A stretch of 61,645 bases of DNA, taken from contig NZ_MRCD01000028.1 of NCBI RefSeq assembly GCF_001904745.1, positions 8,209 to 69,853 on the forward strand, given 5' to 3'. This document shows positions 36,017 to 45,430 of this stretch, piece after piece (the stretch's first letter is position 1; every line of letters begins with the position of its first letter). A program made the translations under genes and the position numbers. The stretch is from Calothrix sp. HK-06 (GTDB lineage Bacteria; Cyanobacteriota; Cyanobacteriia; Cyanobacteriales; Nostocaceae). The notes under the pieces are model-generated. The model saw only the letters and a program-made list of their open reading frames with translations, searched no databases and was not told the DNA's origin.

Positions 36017-36382
36017 ATGAGATTTCTATATCACCCAGACCAAAAAGATATGACGTTAGCAGGAGTCCTATATGCTTTAGGCGACCCTGTACGGTTAGAG
36101 ATTGTTAGGCAGTTAGCAGTAGCTGGAGAGCAGTGCTGTGCTGGCTTCGATTTTGCAATTGCAAAGTCTACTATGTCAAATCATTTTAAGATTCTTCGTG
36201 AATCTGGTGTGGTGTTGACACGGAAAGAGGGAACGCAGCACATTAACACTTTACGACGTAATGATTTAGAGGTGTTATTTCCTGGTTTGTTGGATGCTGT
36301 ATTACGTTCTGCACTTCCCTTGGAAATTACTACAGCCGAAAGAGAAGCATCCAGGGAACCTGCTATTGCATCAAGCAACTAA
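36017..36382 (+). CDS. rexT: ArsR-family redox-sensing repressor, RexT-like
   Basis: 121 residues from the ATG at 36017 (MRFLYHPDQKDMTLAG); a TTG six codons upstream is the alternative. Winged helix-turn-helix: ALGDPVRLEIVRQLA, KSTMSNHFKILRESGVV, TRKEGTQHIN. With the ATG start, the adjacent cysteines in GEQCCAGF are Cys40 and Cys41, the positions reported to form the peroxide-sensing vicinal disulfide in Nostoc RexT. Divergent from thioredoxin, which RexT controls in Nostoc. R2 repeats follow the stop. Confidence 0.82.
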   Translation: MRFLYHPDQKDMTLAGVLYALGDPVRLEIVRQLAVAGEQCCAGFDFAIAKSTMSNHFKILRESGVVLTRKEGTQHINTLRRNDLEVLFPGLLDAVLRSALPLEITTAEREASREPAIASSN

Positions 36383-36395
36383 CCGCACATTTAGA

Positions 36396-36463
36396 AATAA
36401 ACCGGGTTTTTACACAGAATTGTTGTTTCTATTGCAAGGTATCAACAAAAAAACCCGGTTTCT
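36396..36463 (+). repeat. R2 inverted repeat between rexT and the AraC regulator
   Basis: AATAAACCGGGTTTTT (36397-36412) faces AAAAAAACCCGGTTTCTA (36446-36463). The TAG stop of the minus-strand AraC gene (36464-36462) is part of the second arm. Probably acts as a bidirectional terminator by position. Confidence 0.75.
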
Positions 36464-37310
36464 AGGCGCCTTCGCGAAAATGTTTGGGAGTGGTGCCAAC
36501 AATTTTGCGAAACTGGGAACTAAAATGGCTGGGATTAGAAAATCCAACTTGGTACGCAATTTCTGCTGCTGAATACTGCGTCACTTTTAATAGTACTTTT
36601 GCTCTGTCAATTCTTCGCTGTAAGATATAGCGATGAGGAGATTCTCCAGTCAAAGATTTGAAAGCGCGAGCAAAATGGAACTGACTCATTGGTACAAAAG
36701 AAGCAATAGTTTCGATAGATAATTCGGATGCCAGATTATCTTCGATATAATCTTTTATTTGCTTTAATTTAAAGGCGCCAATAACACCAGCTTCTTGTTT
36801 GGGGGTTTTAATTATACCTGTGTAGTTTCTAAGCAAATGTAGTGAGAGCAAGTTACGTAGAGACTCTACATACAAGTTTCCTGCCAAACCGCCGTTTATT
36901 GCCTCTGATTTTAATAACTGTGCGACGTGTAAAATTGTTTCATCTGGAAAAATAACTTTATGCTCTAACTCAATATTAGTCGAAAGTCCGCTTTCGCTGG
37001 CTAGGCGCCGGAGTAACGTCGGTTCTAAAAGTAAATTTATATACTCGCTTTCTTTGTGCCGCTGATGCCAGACAAACTCACGTTCTGAGTATAAAAATAC
37101 GCTTCCTGCTGGTAAAGTAGTTGTTTGTGGTTTACCCCCATCGACTGACCATGTTACCTTTTCATGAGGGGTAAACGCGACACTTATGGCGTTCTTGGGC
37201 ATTGCAAAATCAAATAACCCCACTTTTTCTAGACGACCATACTCAATTACCAAATCATTCCACTCTGCTTTGTAGATACATGCCTTTGGTTCAGTGTTAG
37301 ATGGTTGCAT
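36462..37310 (-). CDS. AraC-family transcriptional regulator
   Basis: 282 residues. The N-terminal cupin-like effector domain (about 1-160) is followed by two helix-turn-helix motifs (about 180-280): LSIETIASFVPMSQFHFARA FKSLTGESPHRYILQRRIDRAK, then YSAAEIAYQVGFSNPSHFSS QFRKIVGTTPKHFR, the classical AraC signature. Target genes are unknown. The stop codon is provided by an R2 repeat. Confidence 0.92.
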   Translation of the reverse strand: MQPSNTEPKACIYKAEWNDLVIEYGRLEKVGLFDFAMPKNAISVAFTPHEKVTWSVDGGKPQTTTLPAGSVFLYSEREFVWHQRHKESEYINLLLEPTLLRRLASESGLSTNIELEHKVIFPDETILHVAQLLKSEAINGGLAGNLYVESLRNLLSLHLLRNYTGIIKTPKQEAGVIGAFKLKQIKDYIEDNLASELSIETIASFVPMSQFHFARAFKSLTGESPHRYILQRRIDRAKVLLKVTQYSAAEIAYQVGFSNPSHFSSQFRKIVGTTPKHFREGA

Positions 37311-37385
37311 ATAAAACCTTTATTTAACAAATTTTTAATAATTTTTATTATATGTCACCGCCGTAACTTCAACAACACGATTATG

Positions 37386-37400
37386 AACGGATGTAACAAG
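37386..37400 (+). repeat. Partial R1 repeat
   Basis: GAACGGATGTAACAA, an incomplete copy in the gap between the AraC gene and the next plus-strand gene; not at a 3' end. Confidence 0.5.
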
Positions 37401-37535
37401 TAAGTGATATGACCCTTGAAACAAATTCAATATTTCTGTAATGCTAATTATTTGTGCCCATAACGTCGTTGAATACTTTGGCGCCGTTTTATGGTATGTA
37501 CAGGATAATATATAAAACAAAGCTTTATTAAAAAG

Positions 37536-38351
37536 ATGCTAGAAAATCAAGAAAAACAGGCGCTACCAATCAAAAAGCCGAAACCGACTATAGAATCTAT
37601 AGAAAAGGATTCTAATACCTCAAGTTCTGAACTATTTTTTAAGGCAGTAGGTATCATACCTGCTATTGTTGACTTCGACGAAGAGAAAAAATTTGCTACT
37701 ATCACAGTTAGTGGTAATAAATATCCATTATTCTACATTCCCACCAACAAAGGATTAAAAGCTTTTGACGCACTTAAAAAGTGTGTAACAAATCAAGGTA
37801 ATCGCCAACGATTAATAGTCTACCCAAAAATAACTCACTTTCCAGGACGAGATAAACCGCATCAAATCGGATTTCAGCTTGTAGCATTTGATGCAGGAAA
37901 TAATGAAGGAATGTGTAGAGAGTTGAAAGACTTTGAATTTAAGTTAAGTGGAATATGGCAATTTATCCCTGTGTGTCAGGTACCGTGTATTTCTGTCTTT
38001 AAAAACTTTACAGAAGATAGATTAGAATATGTAAAAAAATCAGATATTACTAAACGTGTTAGATACATGAAAGCGAGTCACATACCTTTATTTTGGAGAG
38101 ATTCGCTCGTACCACCATTTAGATTTAATCCCAAAATACCAAAAGAACAACAGAAAAGACCATACTTTGTTTCTGTAATAGCAAAGTTTCTTCCTCAAAA
38201 GAATGCGTTTCGTTTTGAGTCACTTGCTCAAATGCCATTAGAAGAACCACCCAAGTTCTTTAAAGCGAGTAAAAAAATGAAAGCTGATGCACTAAAATTA
38301 CGTAAAGAAGAAGCTGCACCTCAAAAAGAATCAACTCCACAAAATGTTTAA
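37536..38351 (+). CDS. Unknown protein (271 aa)
   Basis: MLENQEKQALPIKKPKPTIE and the C-terminal KKMKADALKLRKEEAAPQKE are charged, low-complexity tails around a compact central region (about 30-240). The core is beta-rich (IPAIVDFDEEKKFATITVSG, YPLFYIP, RQRLIVYPKITHFPG, IWQFIPVCQVPCISVFK, FVSVIAKFLPQKNAF) and looks like two or three small OB- or RRM-like barrels, which would suit nucleic-acid binding, but this is inference. No family recognised. Monocistronic; 125 bp separate it from bchH. Confidence 0.65.
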   Translation: MLENQEKQALPIKKPKPTIESIEKDSNTSSSELFFKAVGIIPAIVDFDEEKKFATITVSGNKYPLFYIPTNKGLKAFDALKKCVTNQGNRQRLIVYPKITHFPGRDKPHQIGFQLVAFDAGNNEGMCRELKDFEFKLSGIWQFIPVCQVPCISVFKNFTEDRLEYVKKSDITKRVRYMKASHIPLFWRDSLVPPFRFNPKIPKEQQKRPYFVSVIAKFLPQKNAFRFESLAQMPLEEPPKFFKASKKMKADALKLRKEEAAPQKESTPQNV

Positions 38352-38476
38352 CTAAGCTAATTAGCGTGGGATTTTTGTTCTCACGCTTCTTTGTTTGTGT
38401 ACAACAGCGGCGCCTTTTCTGAAAGACAGGTTTAGAATGAAAGTGAATAAATATTTATTTATCTTTACTTTTGGGC

Positions 38477-41400
38477 ATGAAACGCATCGTTTTGATTGCT
38501 GGGTTTGAATCGTTCAACGCTGACTTATATCGTAAAGCGGCTAAAATGGCTATTTTACGTTGTCCTGAGTTAGATGTGTGTGTATATAGCGACAGGGATA
38601 TAAGTAGTAAGCGAGTTGAGGTTGAAGCAGCACTCAAGAACGCTGATGTGTTTTTTGGCAGTTTATTATTTGACTATGACCAAGTTATTTGGTTACGTGA
38701 TAGAATCGCTCAAATTCCGATTAGGCTTGTCTTTGAGTCAGCTTTGGAATTAATGGCGTTAACTAAAATAGGCGCCTTTTCTATAGGTGATAAGCCCAAG
38801 GGAATGCCCAAACCTGTAAAATTTATACTTGATAAATTCAGTAATGGACGCGAGGAGGATAAACTCGCAGGTTATATCAGCTTTTTAAAGATTGGTCCCA
38901 AACTGCTTAAATATGTTCCTGTTCAAAAAGTCCAAGACCTCCGCAATTGGCTCATTATATATGGATATTGGAACGCAGGTGGCGCCGAGAATGTGGCATC
39001 ATTATTTTGGACACTTGGCGAAAAATATCTAAATCTTAAAGTCGGAGAAATACCTCCACCCGTTGAAACTCCTAATATGGGGTTATTACATCCCAACTAC
39101 CAAGGATATTTTGAATCACCACGCGAATATTTAGAATGGTATCAAAAAATACATTCTGCTTCATCACCCATCATTGGAATTTTGCTATATCGTAAACACG
39201 TTATTACCAAACAACCTTACATTCCCCAACTAATTAAAAAATTTGAAAATGCTGGGTTGATACCACTACCTATATTTATAAACGGTGTTGAAGGACATGT
39301 CGCTGTTCGTGACTGGATGACAAGCGAGCATGAAACTATTCAGCGTTATGGAGGTAATATTGAAACACCTTCTTTATCCAAAGAATCTGTCAAAGTTGAT
39401 GCAATCGTTTCTACAATTGGTTTTCCTCTTGTAGGTGGGCCTGCTGGTTCGATGGAAGCAGGCAGACAAATTGAGGTAGCAAAAAGAATTCTTACCAGTA
39501 AAAATATTCCGTATTTTGTGGCAGCACCCTTGTTAATTCAAGATATTCATTCTTGGACTCGTCAGGGTATTGGTGGTTTACAAAGTGTGGTTTTATACGC
39601 ATTGCCGGAATTGGACGGCGCTATTGATACTGTTCCTTTGGGTGGTTTAGTAGGGGAAGATATATATTTAGTACCGGAACGTGTTAATCGATTAATTGGT
39701 CGGGTTAAAAGTTGGGTTAGTTTAAGACAAAAACCTGAAAAGGAACGTAAAATAGCTGTGATATTATATGGCTTTCCTCCTGGTTATGGTGCCACTGGGA
39801 CGGCAGCTTTGTTAAATGTGCCTCGGAGTTTGATTAAGTTTTTGGAAGCTTTGAAGGCACAAGGTTATGATGTGGGAGAATTTCCGGAAGATGGGGAAGA
39901 GTTAATTAAACGAGTTAAAGATGCTGATGAATCTAATGTAGGACAGGTTCATGTAAGAACTTTGGAGAAGTGGCTTGGTTATTTGCATTCCTCACGTATT
40001 GAGAAGCAGTGGAAGTCTTTGACGGATAGTGGAATTAAAACTTATGGCGATGAGTTTCATATTGGTGGTGTAAATTTAGGCAATGTTTGGATTGGTGTGC
40101 AACCTCCTTTGGGTATTCAAGGTGACCCGATGCGGTTGATGTTTGAACGTGATTTGACCCCTCATCCACAGTATGCTGCTTATTATAAGTGGTTACAAAA
40201 TGAGTTTCAGGCTGATGCTATAGTTCATTTTGGTATGCATGGCACTGTCGAATGGTTGCCTGGTTCTCCTTTGGGTAATACTGGTTATTCTTGGTCGGAT
40301 ATTTTATTGGGTGATTTACCTAATCTATATATATATGCTGCTAATAATCCTTCGGAGTCGATATTGGCGAAGCGTCGTGGTTATGGGACGTTGATATCGC
40401 ATAATGTTCCTCCTTATGGACGCGCGGGGTTGTATAAGGAATTGATTAATTTGCGAGATTTAATTGCAGAGTACCGTGAGGAACCAACGAAGAATTATGT
40501 TTTGAAGGAAGCTATTTGTAAGAAGATTGTTGATAGTGGGTTAGATAGTGATTGTCCATTTGAGGAAGCGCGTAAGTTGGGAATTAGTTTTAGTCCTGAG
40601 AATGTGAAGTTGTTTAGTGCGCGTGTTTTTGATGATTATTTGGTGGTGTTGTATGAGTATTTGCAGGTTTTAGAAAATAGGTTGTTTTCTTCGGGTTTAC
40701 ATGTTTTGGGTGAGGCGCCGGATGATGAGAGGATAGAGTGTTATTTGGAAGCTTATTTTGATAATTTACCTGTAGAGACGCGATTTATCGCGTCTGAACA
40801 CAGAGAGGAGGAAGGGAAAATTAGAGGGTTGTTGATGCAAACAACTGATGAGTTGACGAATCTTTTACGAGGTTTAAATGGTGAGTATATTCCGCCGGCG
40901 CCTGGTGGTGATTTGTTACGGGATGGTGCTGGGGTGTTGCCTACGGGGAGGAATATTCATGCTTTAGACCCTTATCGTATGCCTTCTCCTGCTGCTTATG
41001 AGAGGGGTCGGGAGATTGCTAAAAAGATTTTGGCGCAGCATTTACAGGATAATGGGGAGTATCCGGAGACTGTTGCTGTGATGTTATGGGGGTTGGATGC
41101 AATTAAAACTAAGGGTGAGTCGCTGGGTATATTGTTGGAGTTAGTTGGCGCCGAACCTGTGAAAGAGGGTACGGGAAGGATTGTTCGTTATGAGTTGAAG
41201 TCTTTGGAGGAAATTGGGCGCCCTCGTATTGATGTTTTAGCGAATTTATCGGGTATTTTTCGCGATAGCTTTGTCAATATTATTGAGTTGTTGGATGATT
41301 TGTTTCAACGTGCGGCAGAAGCATTGGAGCCAGAAGAAAAGAATTATATTAGAAAACACGCTTTGGCTTTGAAAGCTCAAGGTGTGGAAAATGCTTCCGC

Positions 41401-42118
41401 AAGATTATTTTCTAACCCAGCAGGCGATTTTGGTTCACTCGTTAACGACCAAGTTGTTGATGGCAATTGGGAATCTGGAGACGAGCTTGCAAATACTTGG
41501 CAAAGTCGAAATGCTTTTAGTTACGGTAGAAACGATAAAGGACAAGCGCGTAAAGATGTACTAAATACTTTACTCAAAACAACGAGTCAAATAGTGCAAG
41601 AAATAGATTCTGTAGAATACGGTTTAACTGACATTCAAGAATATTATGCAAATACAGGTGGGTTGAAAAAAGCTGCCGAAAAACAACGCGGCAAGAAAGT
41701 CACAGCTAGTTTTGTAGAAAGCTTCTCTAAAGATACTACACCTCGACAATTAGATGACTTACTTAGAATGGAATACCGCACCAAGTTACTAAACCCCAAA
41801 TGGGCATTGGCGATGGTAAACCAAGGAAGTGGTGGCGCCTATGAAATATCGCAACGCATGACGGCATTAATAGGTTGGGGTGGTACTGTTGATTTTACCG
41901 ATAATTGGGTTTATGACCAAGCCGCTGATACTTATGCACTAGACCCTGAAATGTCAGAAAAACTACGCAAAGCAAACCCCGAAGCATTCCGTAATATCAT
42001 CAGCAGAATGTTAGAAGCAAATGGACGCGGTTTTTGGGATGCAAGCGAAGATAAATTACAAAAGCTCAGAGAACTATATGAATTAACAGATGAACAATTA
42101 GAAGGCATCACTACCTAA
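38477..42118 (+). CDS. Magnesium chelatase subunit H, BchH/ChlH family paralogue
   Basis: 1213 residues from ATG at 38477 (a TTG two codons earlier is possible). Large porphyrin-binding subunit that presents protoporphyrin IX for Mg insertion in chlorophyll synthesis. Landmarks: KFSNGREEDKLAGYISFLKI, YWNAGGAENVASLFW, GFPLVGGPAGSMEAGRQIEVA, ILYGFPPGYGATGTAALLNVP, HFGMHGTVEWLPG, GLNGEYIPPAPGGDLLRDG, MVNQGSGGAYEISQRMTALI GWGGT. It is shorter than the main cyanobacterial ChlH (about 1330 residues) and starts like the BchH branch, so it may be a second copy. ChlI and ChlD genes are not nearby. An R3 repeat lies in frame at 40772-40795, and codon style changes in the middle third. CobN is the main alternative but fits less well. 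Confidence 0.85.
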   Translation: MKRIVLIAGFESFNADLYRKAAKMAILRCPELDVCVYSDRDISSKRVEVEAALKNADVFFGSLLFDYDQVIWLRDRIAQIPIRLVFESALELMALTKIGAFSIGDKPKGMPKPVKFILDKFSNGREEDKLAGYISFLKIGPKLLKYVPVQKVQDLRNWLIIYGYWNAGGAENVASLFWTLGEKYLNLKVGEIPPPVETPNMGLLHPNYQGYFESPREYLEWYQKIHSASSPIIGILLYRKHVITKQPYIPQLIKKFENAGLIPLPIFINGVEGHVAVRDWMTSEHETIQRYGGNIETPSLSKESVKVDAIVSTIGFPLVGGPAGSMEAGRQIEVAKRILTSKNIPYFVAAPLLIQDIHSWTRQGIGGLQSVVLYALPELDGAIDTVPLGGLVGEDIYLVPERVNRLIGRVKSWVSLRQKPEKERKIAVILYGFPPGYGATGTAALLNVPRSLIKFLEALKAQGYDVGEFPEDGEELIKRVKDADESNVGQVHVRTLEKWLGYLHSSRIEKQWKSLTDSGIKTYGDEFHIGGVNLGNVWIGVQPPLGIQGDPMRLMFERDLTPHPQYAAYYKWLQNEFQADAIVHFGMHGTVEWLPGSPLGNTGYSWSDILLGDLPNLYIYAANNPSESILAKRRGYGTLISHNVPPYGRAGLYKELINLRDLIAEYREEPTKNYVLKEAICKKIVDSGLDSDCPFEEARKLGISFSPENVKLFSARVFDDYLVVLYEYLQVLENRLFSSGLHVLGEAPDDERIECYLEAYFDNLPVETRFIASEHREEEGKIRGLLMQTTDELTNLLRGLNGEYIPPAPGGDLLRDGAGVLPTGRNIHALDPYRMPSPAAYERGREIAKKILAQHLQDNGEYPETVAVMLWGLDAIKTKGESLGILLELVGAEPVKEGTGRIVRYELKSLEEIGRPRIDVLANLSGIFRDSFVNIIELLDDLFQRAAEALEPEEKNYIRKHALALKAQGVENASARLFSNPAGDFGSLVNDQVVDGNWESGDELANTWQSRNAFSYGRNDKGQARKDVLNTLLKTTSQIVQEIDSVEYGLTDIQEYYANTGGLKKAAEKQRGKKVTASFVESFSKDTTPRQLDDLLRMEYRTKLLNPKWALAMVNQGSGGAYEISQRMTALIGWGGTVDFTDNWVYDQAADTYALDPEMSEKLRKANPEAFRNIISRMLEANGRGFWDASEDKLQKLRELYELTDEQLEGITT
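40772..40795 (+). repeat. R3 repeat in frame inside bchH
   Basis: GTAGAGACGCGATT / TATCGCGTCT within the coding frame; it encodes VETRFIAS between FDNLP and EHREEEG. The same palindrome is otherwise intergenic in this window. The insertion keeps the frame and lies in a linker before the conserved GLNGEYIPPAPGG block. Confidence 0.75.
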
Positions 42119-42146
42119 CTAGTATATAAAAGCACACTCTTGTGGA

Positions 42147-42164
42147 GCGGGCATCCTTGCCCGC
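42147..42164 (+). repeat. Short hairpin repeat after bchH
   Basis: GCGGGCA-TCCT-TGCCCGC, perfect 7-bp stem, 28 bp after the bchH stop. No T-tract. Confidence 0.6.
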
Positions 42165-42197
42165 CTGTCAACCAGATGATCGAAGTTTTTAAGCCCA

Positions 42198-42335
42198 ACG
42201 CAGTTAGACCAACAACGTCAACAAGCTGAAGCCGAAGCGCAACTTAAACAACAAAAATGTTTACAAGCTGAAGAACGCGCTGAACGTTTGGCTGCGAAAT
42301 TACGTGAACTGGGAGAAGACCCTAATTCAATATAA
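42198..42335 (+). pseudogene. C-terminal remnant of an Uma2-family endonuclease
   Basis: Open stretch QLDQQRQQAEAEAQLKQQKC LQAEERAERLAAKLRELGED PNSI followed by TAA. The coiled EAE...R-AERLA-KLRELGxDP ending is the characteristic tail of Uma2 (DUF820) proteins; the PD-(D/E)XK nuclease domain is gone. Confidence 0.6.
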
Positions 42336-42372
42336 ATAATAATAGGCGCCTCTTAATGAATCAAAAAGCGTC

Positions 42373-43077
42373 CTAATTTTCAGGTTTAATAACGCGGTAA
42401 TGTAAAAATACTTCTTGCTCTATTGTTCGCACTTCTAGTAGTTCTAATCGCGGTGCCATTTTTTCTGTAAACCCAGTACCTGCTACTGGTGATGGTGTAT
42501 TAGTACCACCTAGAACTAACGGGCAAACGGTCAACCAAAGTTCATCTATTAAATTTTGTTCTAGCATTGAGGCCACTAGTTGACCACCACCTAGCACAGC
42601 CAGCTTTTCGATACCAGTTGTTGCGAAATATTCGAGGGCAGCAACGAGATTAATTTTTGTTTGGGAAAACTTTAAATTATCTTTAAATACTAAAATTTGC
42701 TCAAATTCGCTCCGATGGTGCCAGTTAGTTGCTCCTGCTTCGGTTGTGAGCAACCATCGACGTATTGGCTGTTTAAAAAAACGAATTTCCGGATTTATGT
42801 TTGCCTTGGATGTAATAACTATATGAAGAGGCTGTGAATCTTTACCCGAATTTTCTCTATGCTTGAGTAAATCGGAGTCGGTGACAGTCAATGTTGTGCC
42901 ATATGCTCGTAAGGTACTGGCGCCAAATAACACTGCGTCGGCAATGGCAATTTGTTTTTCTAAATGTGCCTTGTCATTTTTTGACCCGAAGCGCGCAGGT
43001 GAATGTTGGAAATCTGTTATTTTGCCATCAGCGCTCATTGCAAGAACAACTGTAACATCAGGACGAGGTGTGAGCAT
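42373..43077 (-). CDS. RibD C-terminal/dihydrofolate-reductase-like protein
   Basis: 234 residues from the ATG at 43077 (MLTPRPDVTVVLAMSADGKI); a longer frame starts at 43131. RibD_C fold: VLAMSADGKITD, DAVLFGASTLRAYGTTL, LHIVITSKANINPEIRFF, KLAVLGGGQLVASMLEQNLI DELWLTVCPLVLGGTNTPSP. Such NADPH-dependent reductases act in riboflavin synthesis or as stand-alone reductases. No deaminase domain is present, so it is not a complete RibD. Divergent from the histidine kinase. Confidence 0.85.
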   Translation of the reverse strand: MLTPRPDVTVVLAMSADGKITDFQHSPARFGSKNDKAHLEKQIAIADAVLFGASTLRAYGTTLTVTDSDLLKHRENSGKDSQPLHIVITSKANINPEIRFFKQPIRRWLLTTEAGATNWHHRSEFEQILVFKDNLKFSQTKINLVAALEYFATTGIEKLAVLGGGQLVASMLEQNLIDELWLTVCPLVLGGTNTPSPVAGTGFTEKMAPRLELLEVRTIEQEVFLHYRVIKPEN

Positions 43078-43311
43078 TTTGTCAAGCTTTAAACATCTAC
43101 TTGTTGCAATTTTTAGGGAAATCTGTAACACACGTAGGTGCTAGATGGGTGTATAATTTTTTAGTCAGGGTAGTAACCCTACATAATTTGCTGTTCATTT
43201 TGTCACCAATAATCGATTTATGCTTACTTCATAATCATTCTTTAATAACTTTTTTCATGGAGTTAAGATATTGTAGCTGTTGTGGTTTGCATATGCTAAG
43301 TGAGATTGCCG

Positions 43312-45360
43312 ATGCCTAAACCGCGTCCTTCATCGTTTCGTCGTTTACTGTTTTCTAGGATTCTGCTATTGTCAGTTCCGGTTTTGTTGACCGGAGAATT
43401 AATGGTCTTCAGGAAAGCACGTCAAACTCAACTTGAAACTGCACGACAAAATTTGACCGAAAGTGCTGACATCAAGGCTGAAAAAATTACCGATAATGTT
43501 GAAAGTCTCAAAAGTAATTTACTTACAGCAACTCAAATTGACTTTATTCGGTCTGGTGACAGTGCGGCTGTGCAACAATTTATTAATAAACTTGAAAAAA
43601 ATTTATCTAATATTGAATGTGTTCAGTTTAGCGATTTAGAAAATCATAAAGTTATCGCTAGTACTTGCGAAGACGAACTGCTCGATGATATCAAAGCAAT
43701 GAAAGCATCTAGTAGTGTCAGAGCTACAATTGTTATCCCACCTAAGGTTTACATTAAATCTATCAAAAACTTTGAGCGGGGAACTCAAAATAAATTACAG
43801 CTTCTACTATCGGCGCCTGTGCAAGATTACACGGGTACAATTAGATATGCGCTCACCATTCAAGCCGAGTTGCAACAAAAAGTCAGAAAAAAACCAGGAC
43901 TACTAACAGGGTCAACCGTAGTTATTTCGGATGATGGGAAAATTTTGTCACATCCTATTGAAGAACGTGTAGGTACAAATATTGCTCAACATGCTGATGC
44001 TGCAAGGTTACAGCAAATTGTTAAAAATGCCATATCAGGTAAAAAAGATAGCTTACAGTTTTTCTTTGAAAAGCAAGGTGAAGAATTACTTGCAGGTTAC
44101 ACAGCAATTAAAAATCCTATTTCAAATGTCCCTGGTCAAAAATGGATTATTTTGGACGTTACCACTTTAGATAACGCTTTATATGGCTTACTAGAACTTA
44201 AGGTTATTTTATTTATTTTAACATTGGGTTTAGTCGGCGCCTGTTTAGTAGCATCATTATGTTTAGCACGCTATTTAGCACGTCCGGTAGAAAAACTTTG
44301 TGATTATGCGTTAAATATCAATTCGAGTTCGCAATCATTGCGTGTTCCGCGTTTTCAAATTCGCGAGTTCAACCAGCTATCGAGAGCAATTGACCACATG
44401 GTCGAACGATTGAGAAGTTGGGGAGAAGAACTTGAAATAGCTTGGCAAGACTCAAAAACAGCCAACCAAGTCAAAAGTCAGTTCATAGCAACAGCTTCAC
44501 ACGAATTGAGAAATCCTCTCAATACAATTATGACCTGCGTTAAATTGGTACGCGATAATTCGTGCGATAGTAGAGAAGAAGAACTTGAATATCTCAAAAT
44601 TGCTGACGATACAGCAATACATCTACTGGAAATAATCAACGATTTGCTTGATATTTCCAAAATAGAAGCAGGAAAACTATCGGTATTTCTGGAGAAAATC
44701 GATTTATGTGACATATTAAAAGAAGTTATAAACCTACAGTCAGTCAACATTCAGCAAAAAGGGTTAAAGTTAAACATTCCAGAGTTAGAAAATTCTATAC
44801 CTGTGAATGCAGACCCAATCAAGTTAAAGCAGGTGTTAATAAATATAATTAGTAATGCTACAAAATTTACAGAAGAAGGAAGTATTACAATTCTTGCTGA
44901 AATTATATCTCAAGATCAATTGACAAATAAGAAATCACATGTAGTAATAAGTGTAATAGATACGGGCATTGGTATAGAACCAGAGCAACAGCATAAATTA
45001 TTTCGTCCCTTTGTAATGGTAGAAGGCTCCAAAAATCGTAAACTTGGTGGTACGGGGTTAGGACTAGCAATATCTCGCAACTTAATCGAAATGATGGCAG
45101 GTACAATTTCTCTAGAAAGTGCAGGTATCAATAAAGGTACTACTATCAAAATTGTCTTACCCTTAGTCAATGCCACTGATACTACAATAGAAAATATACC
45201 GCCAATAGCAATAACTGAAGTGTCAAGTATTAAACATCTAGTAGCTCAACCTTCAACACGTGAAGAAACAAGCATAGCTAATACAATTGAAAAATCAAGC
45301 TTTAACTTGTTAAACCGAAAATTAAGAACTAATCATAATAACAAAACAAAAAGTAAATAG
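43312..45360 (+). CDS. Membrane sensor histidine kinase, orphan
   Basis: 682 residues from ATG at 43312 (GTG at 43300 also possible). N-terminal membrane helix (about 15-30), an extracytoplasmic Cache-like sensor (about 35-295, ending PGQKWIILDVTT), second membrane helix (about 297-322), HAMP linker (CLARYLARPVEKLCDY), HisKA with the phospho-acceptor in ATASHELRNPLNTIM (about 392), and HATPase with NIISNATKFTEEG, DTGIGI and GGTGLGLAISRN. Signal and partner are unknown: no response regulator gene is adjacent. The tail after 620 is Ser/Thr-rich and non-conserved. Confidence 0.92.
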   Translation: MPKPRPSSFRRLLFSRILLLSVPVLLTGELMVFRKARQTQLETARQNLTESADIKAEKITDNVESLKSNLLTATQIDFIRSGDSAAVQQFINKLEKNLSNIECVQFSDLENHKVIASTCEDELLDDIKAMKASSSVRATIVIPPKVYIKSIKNFERGTQNKLQLLLSAPVQDYTGTIRYALTIQAELQQKVRKKPGLLTGSTVVISDDGKILSHPIEERVGTNIAQHADAARLQQIVKNAISGKKDSLQFFFEKQGEELLAGYTAIKNPISNVPGQKWIILDVTTLDNALYGLLELKVILFILTLGLVGACLVASLCLARYLARPVEKLCDYALNINSSSQSLRVPRFQIREFNQLSRAIDHMVERLRSWGEELEIAWQDSKTANQVKSQFIATASHELRNPLNTIMTCVKLVRDNSCDSREEELEYLKIADDTAIHLLEIINDLLDISKIEAGKLSVFLEKIDLCDILKEVINLQSVNIQQKGLKLNIPELENSIPVNADPIKLKQVLINIISNATKFTEEGSITILAEIISQDQLTNKKSHVVISVIDTGIGIEPEQQHKLFRPFVMVEGSKNRKLGGTGLGLAISRNLIEMMAGTISLESAGINKGTTIKIVLPLVNATDTTIENIPPIAITEVSSIKHLVAQPSTREETSIANTIEKSSFNLLNRKLRTNHNNKTKSK

Positions 45361-45369
45361 ACAGAATCT

Positions 45370-45419
45370 GTAGAGATGCGTTCACGGAGTGTCCCGGAGG
45401 GAATAAATCGCGTCTCTAC
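45370..45419 (+). repeat. R3 repeat with enlarged loop
   Basis: GTAGAGATGCG (45370-45380) pairs with CGCGTCTCTAC (45409-45419) around a G-rich loop; 9 bp after the histidine kinase stop. Confidence 0.75.
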
Positions 45420-45430
45420 GTAGATAAAAT

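Noticed and set aside
36447-36463. CRISPR-like spaced repeats around the R2 arms
   Set aside because: Only two arms in inverted orientation and no regular spacers or cas genes; it is a palindromic repeat family.
42198-42335. Toxin-antitoxin pair from the Uma2 tail and a neighbouring short frame
   Set aside because: No nuclease domain or partner; only a C-terminal coiled tail remains.
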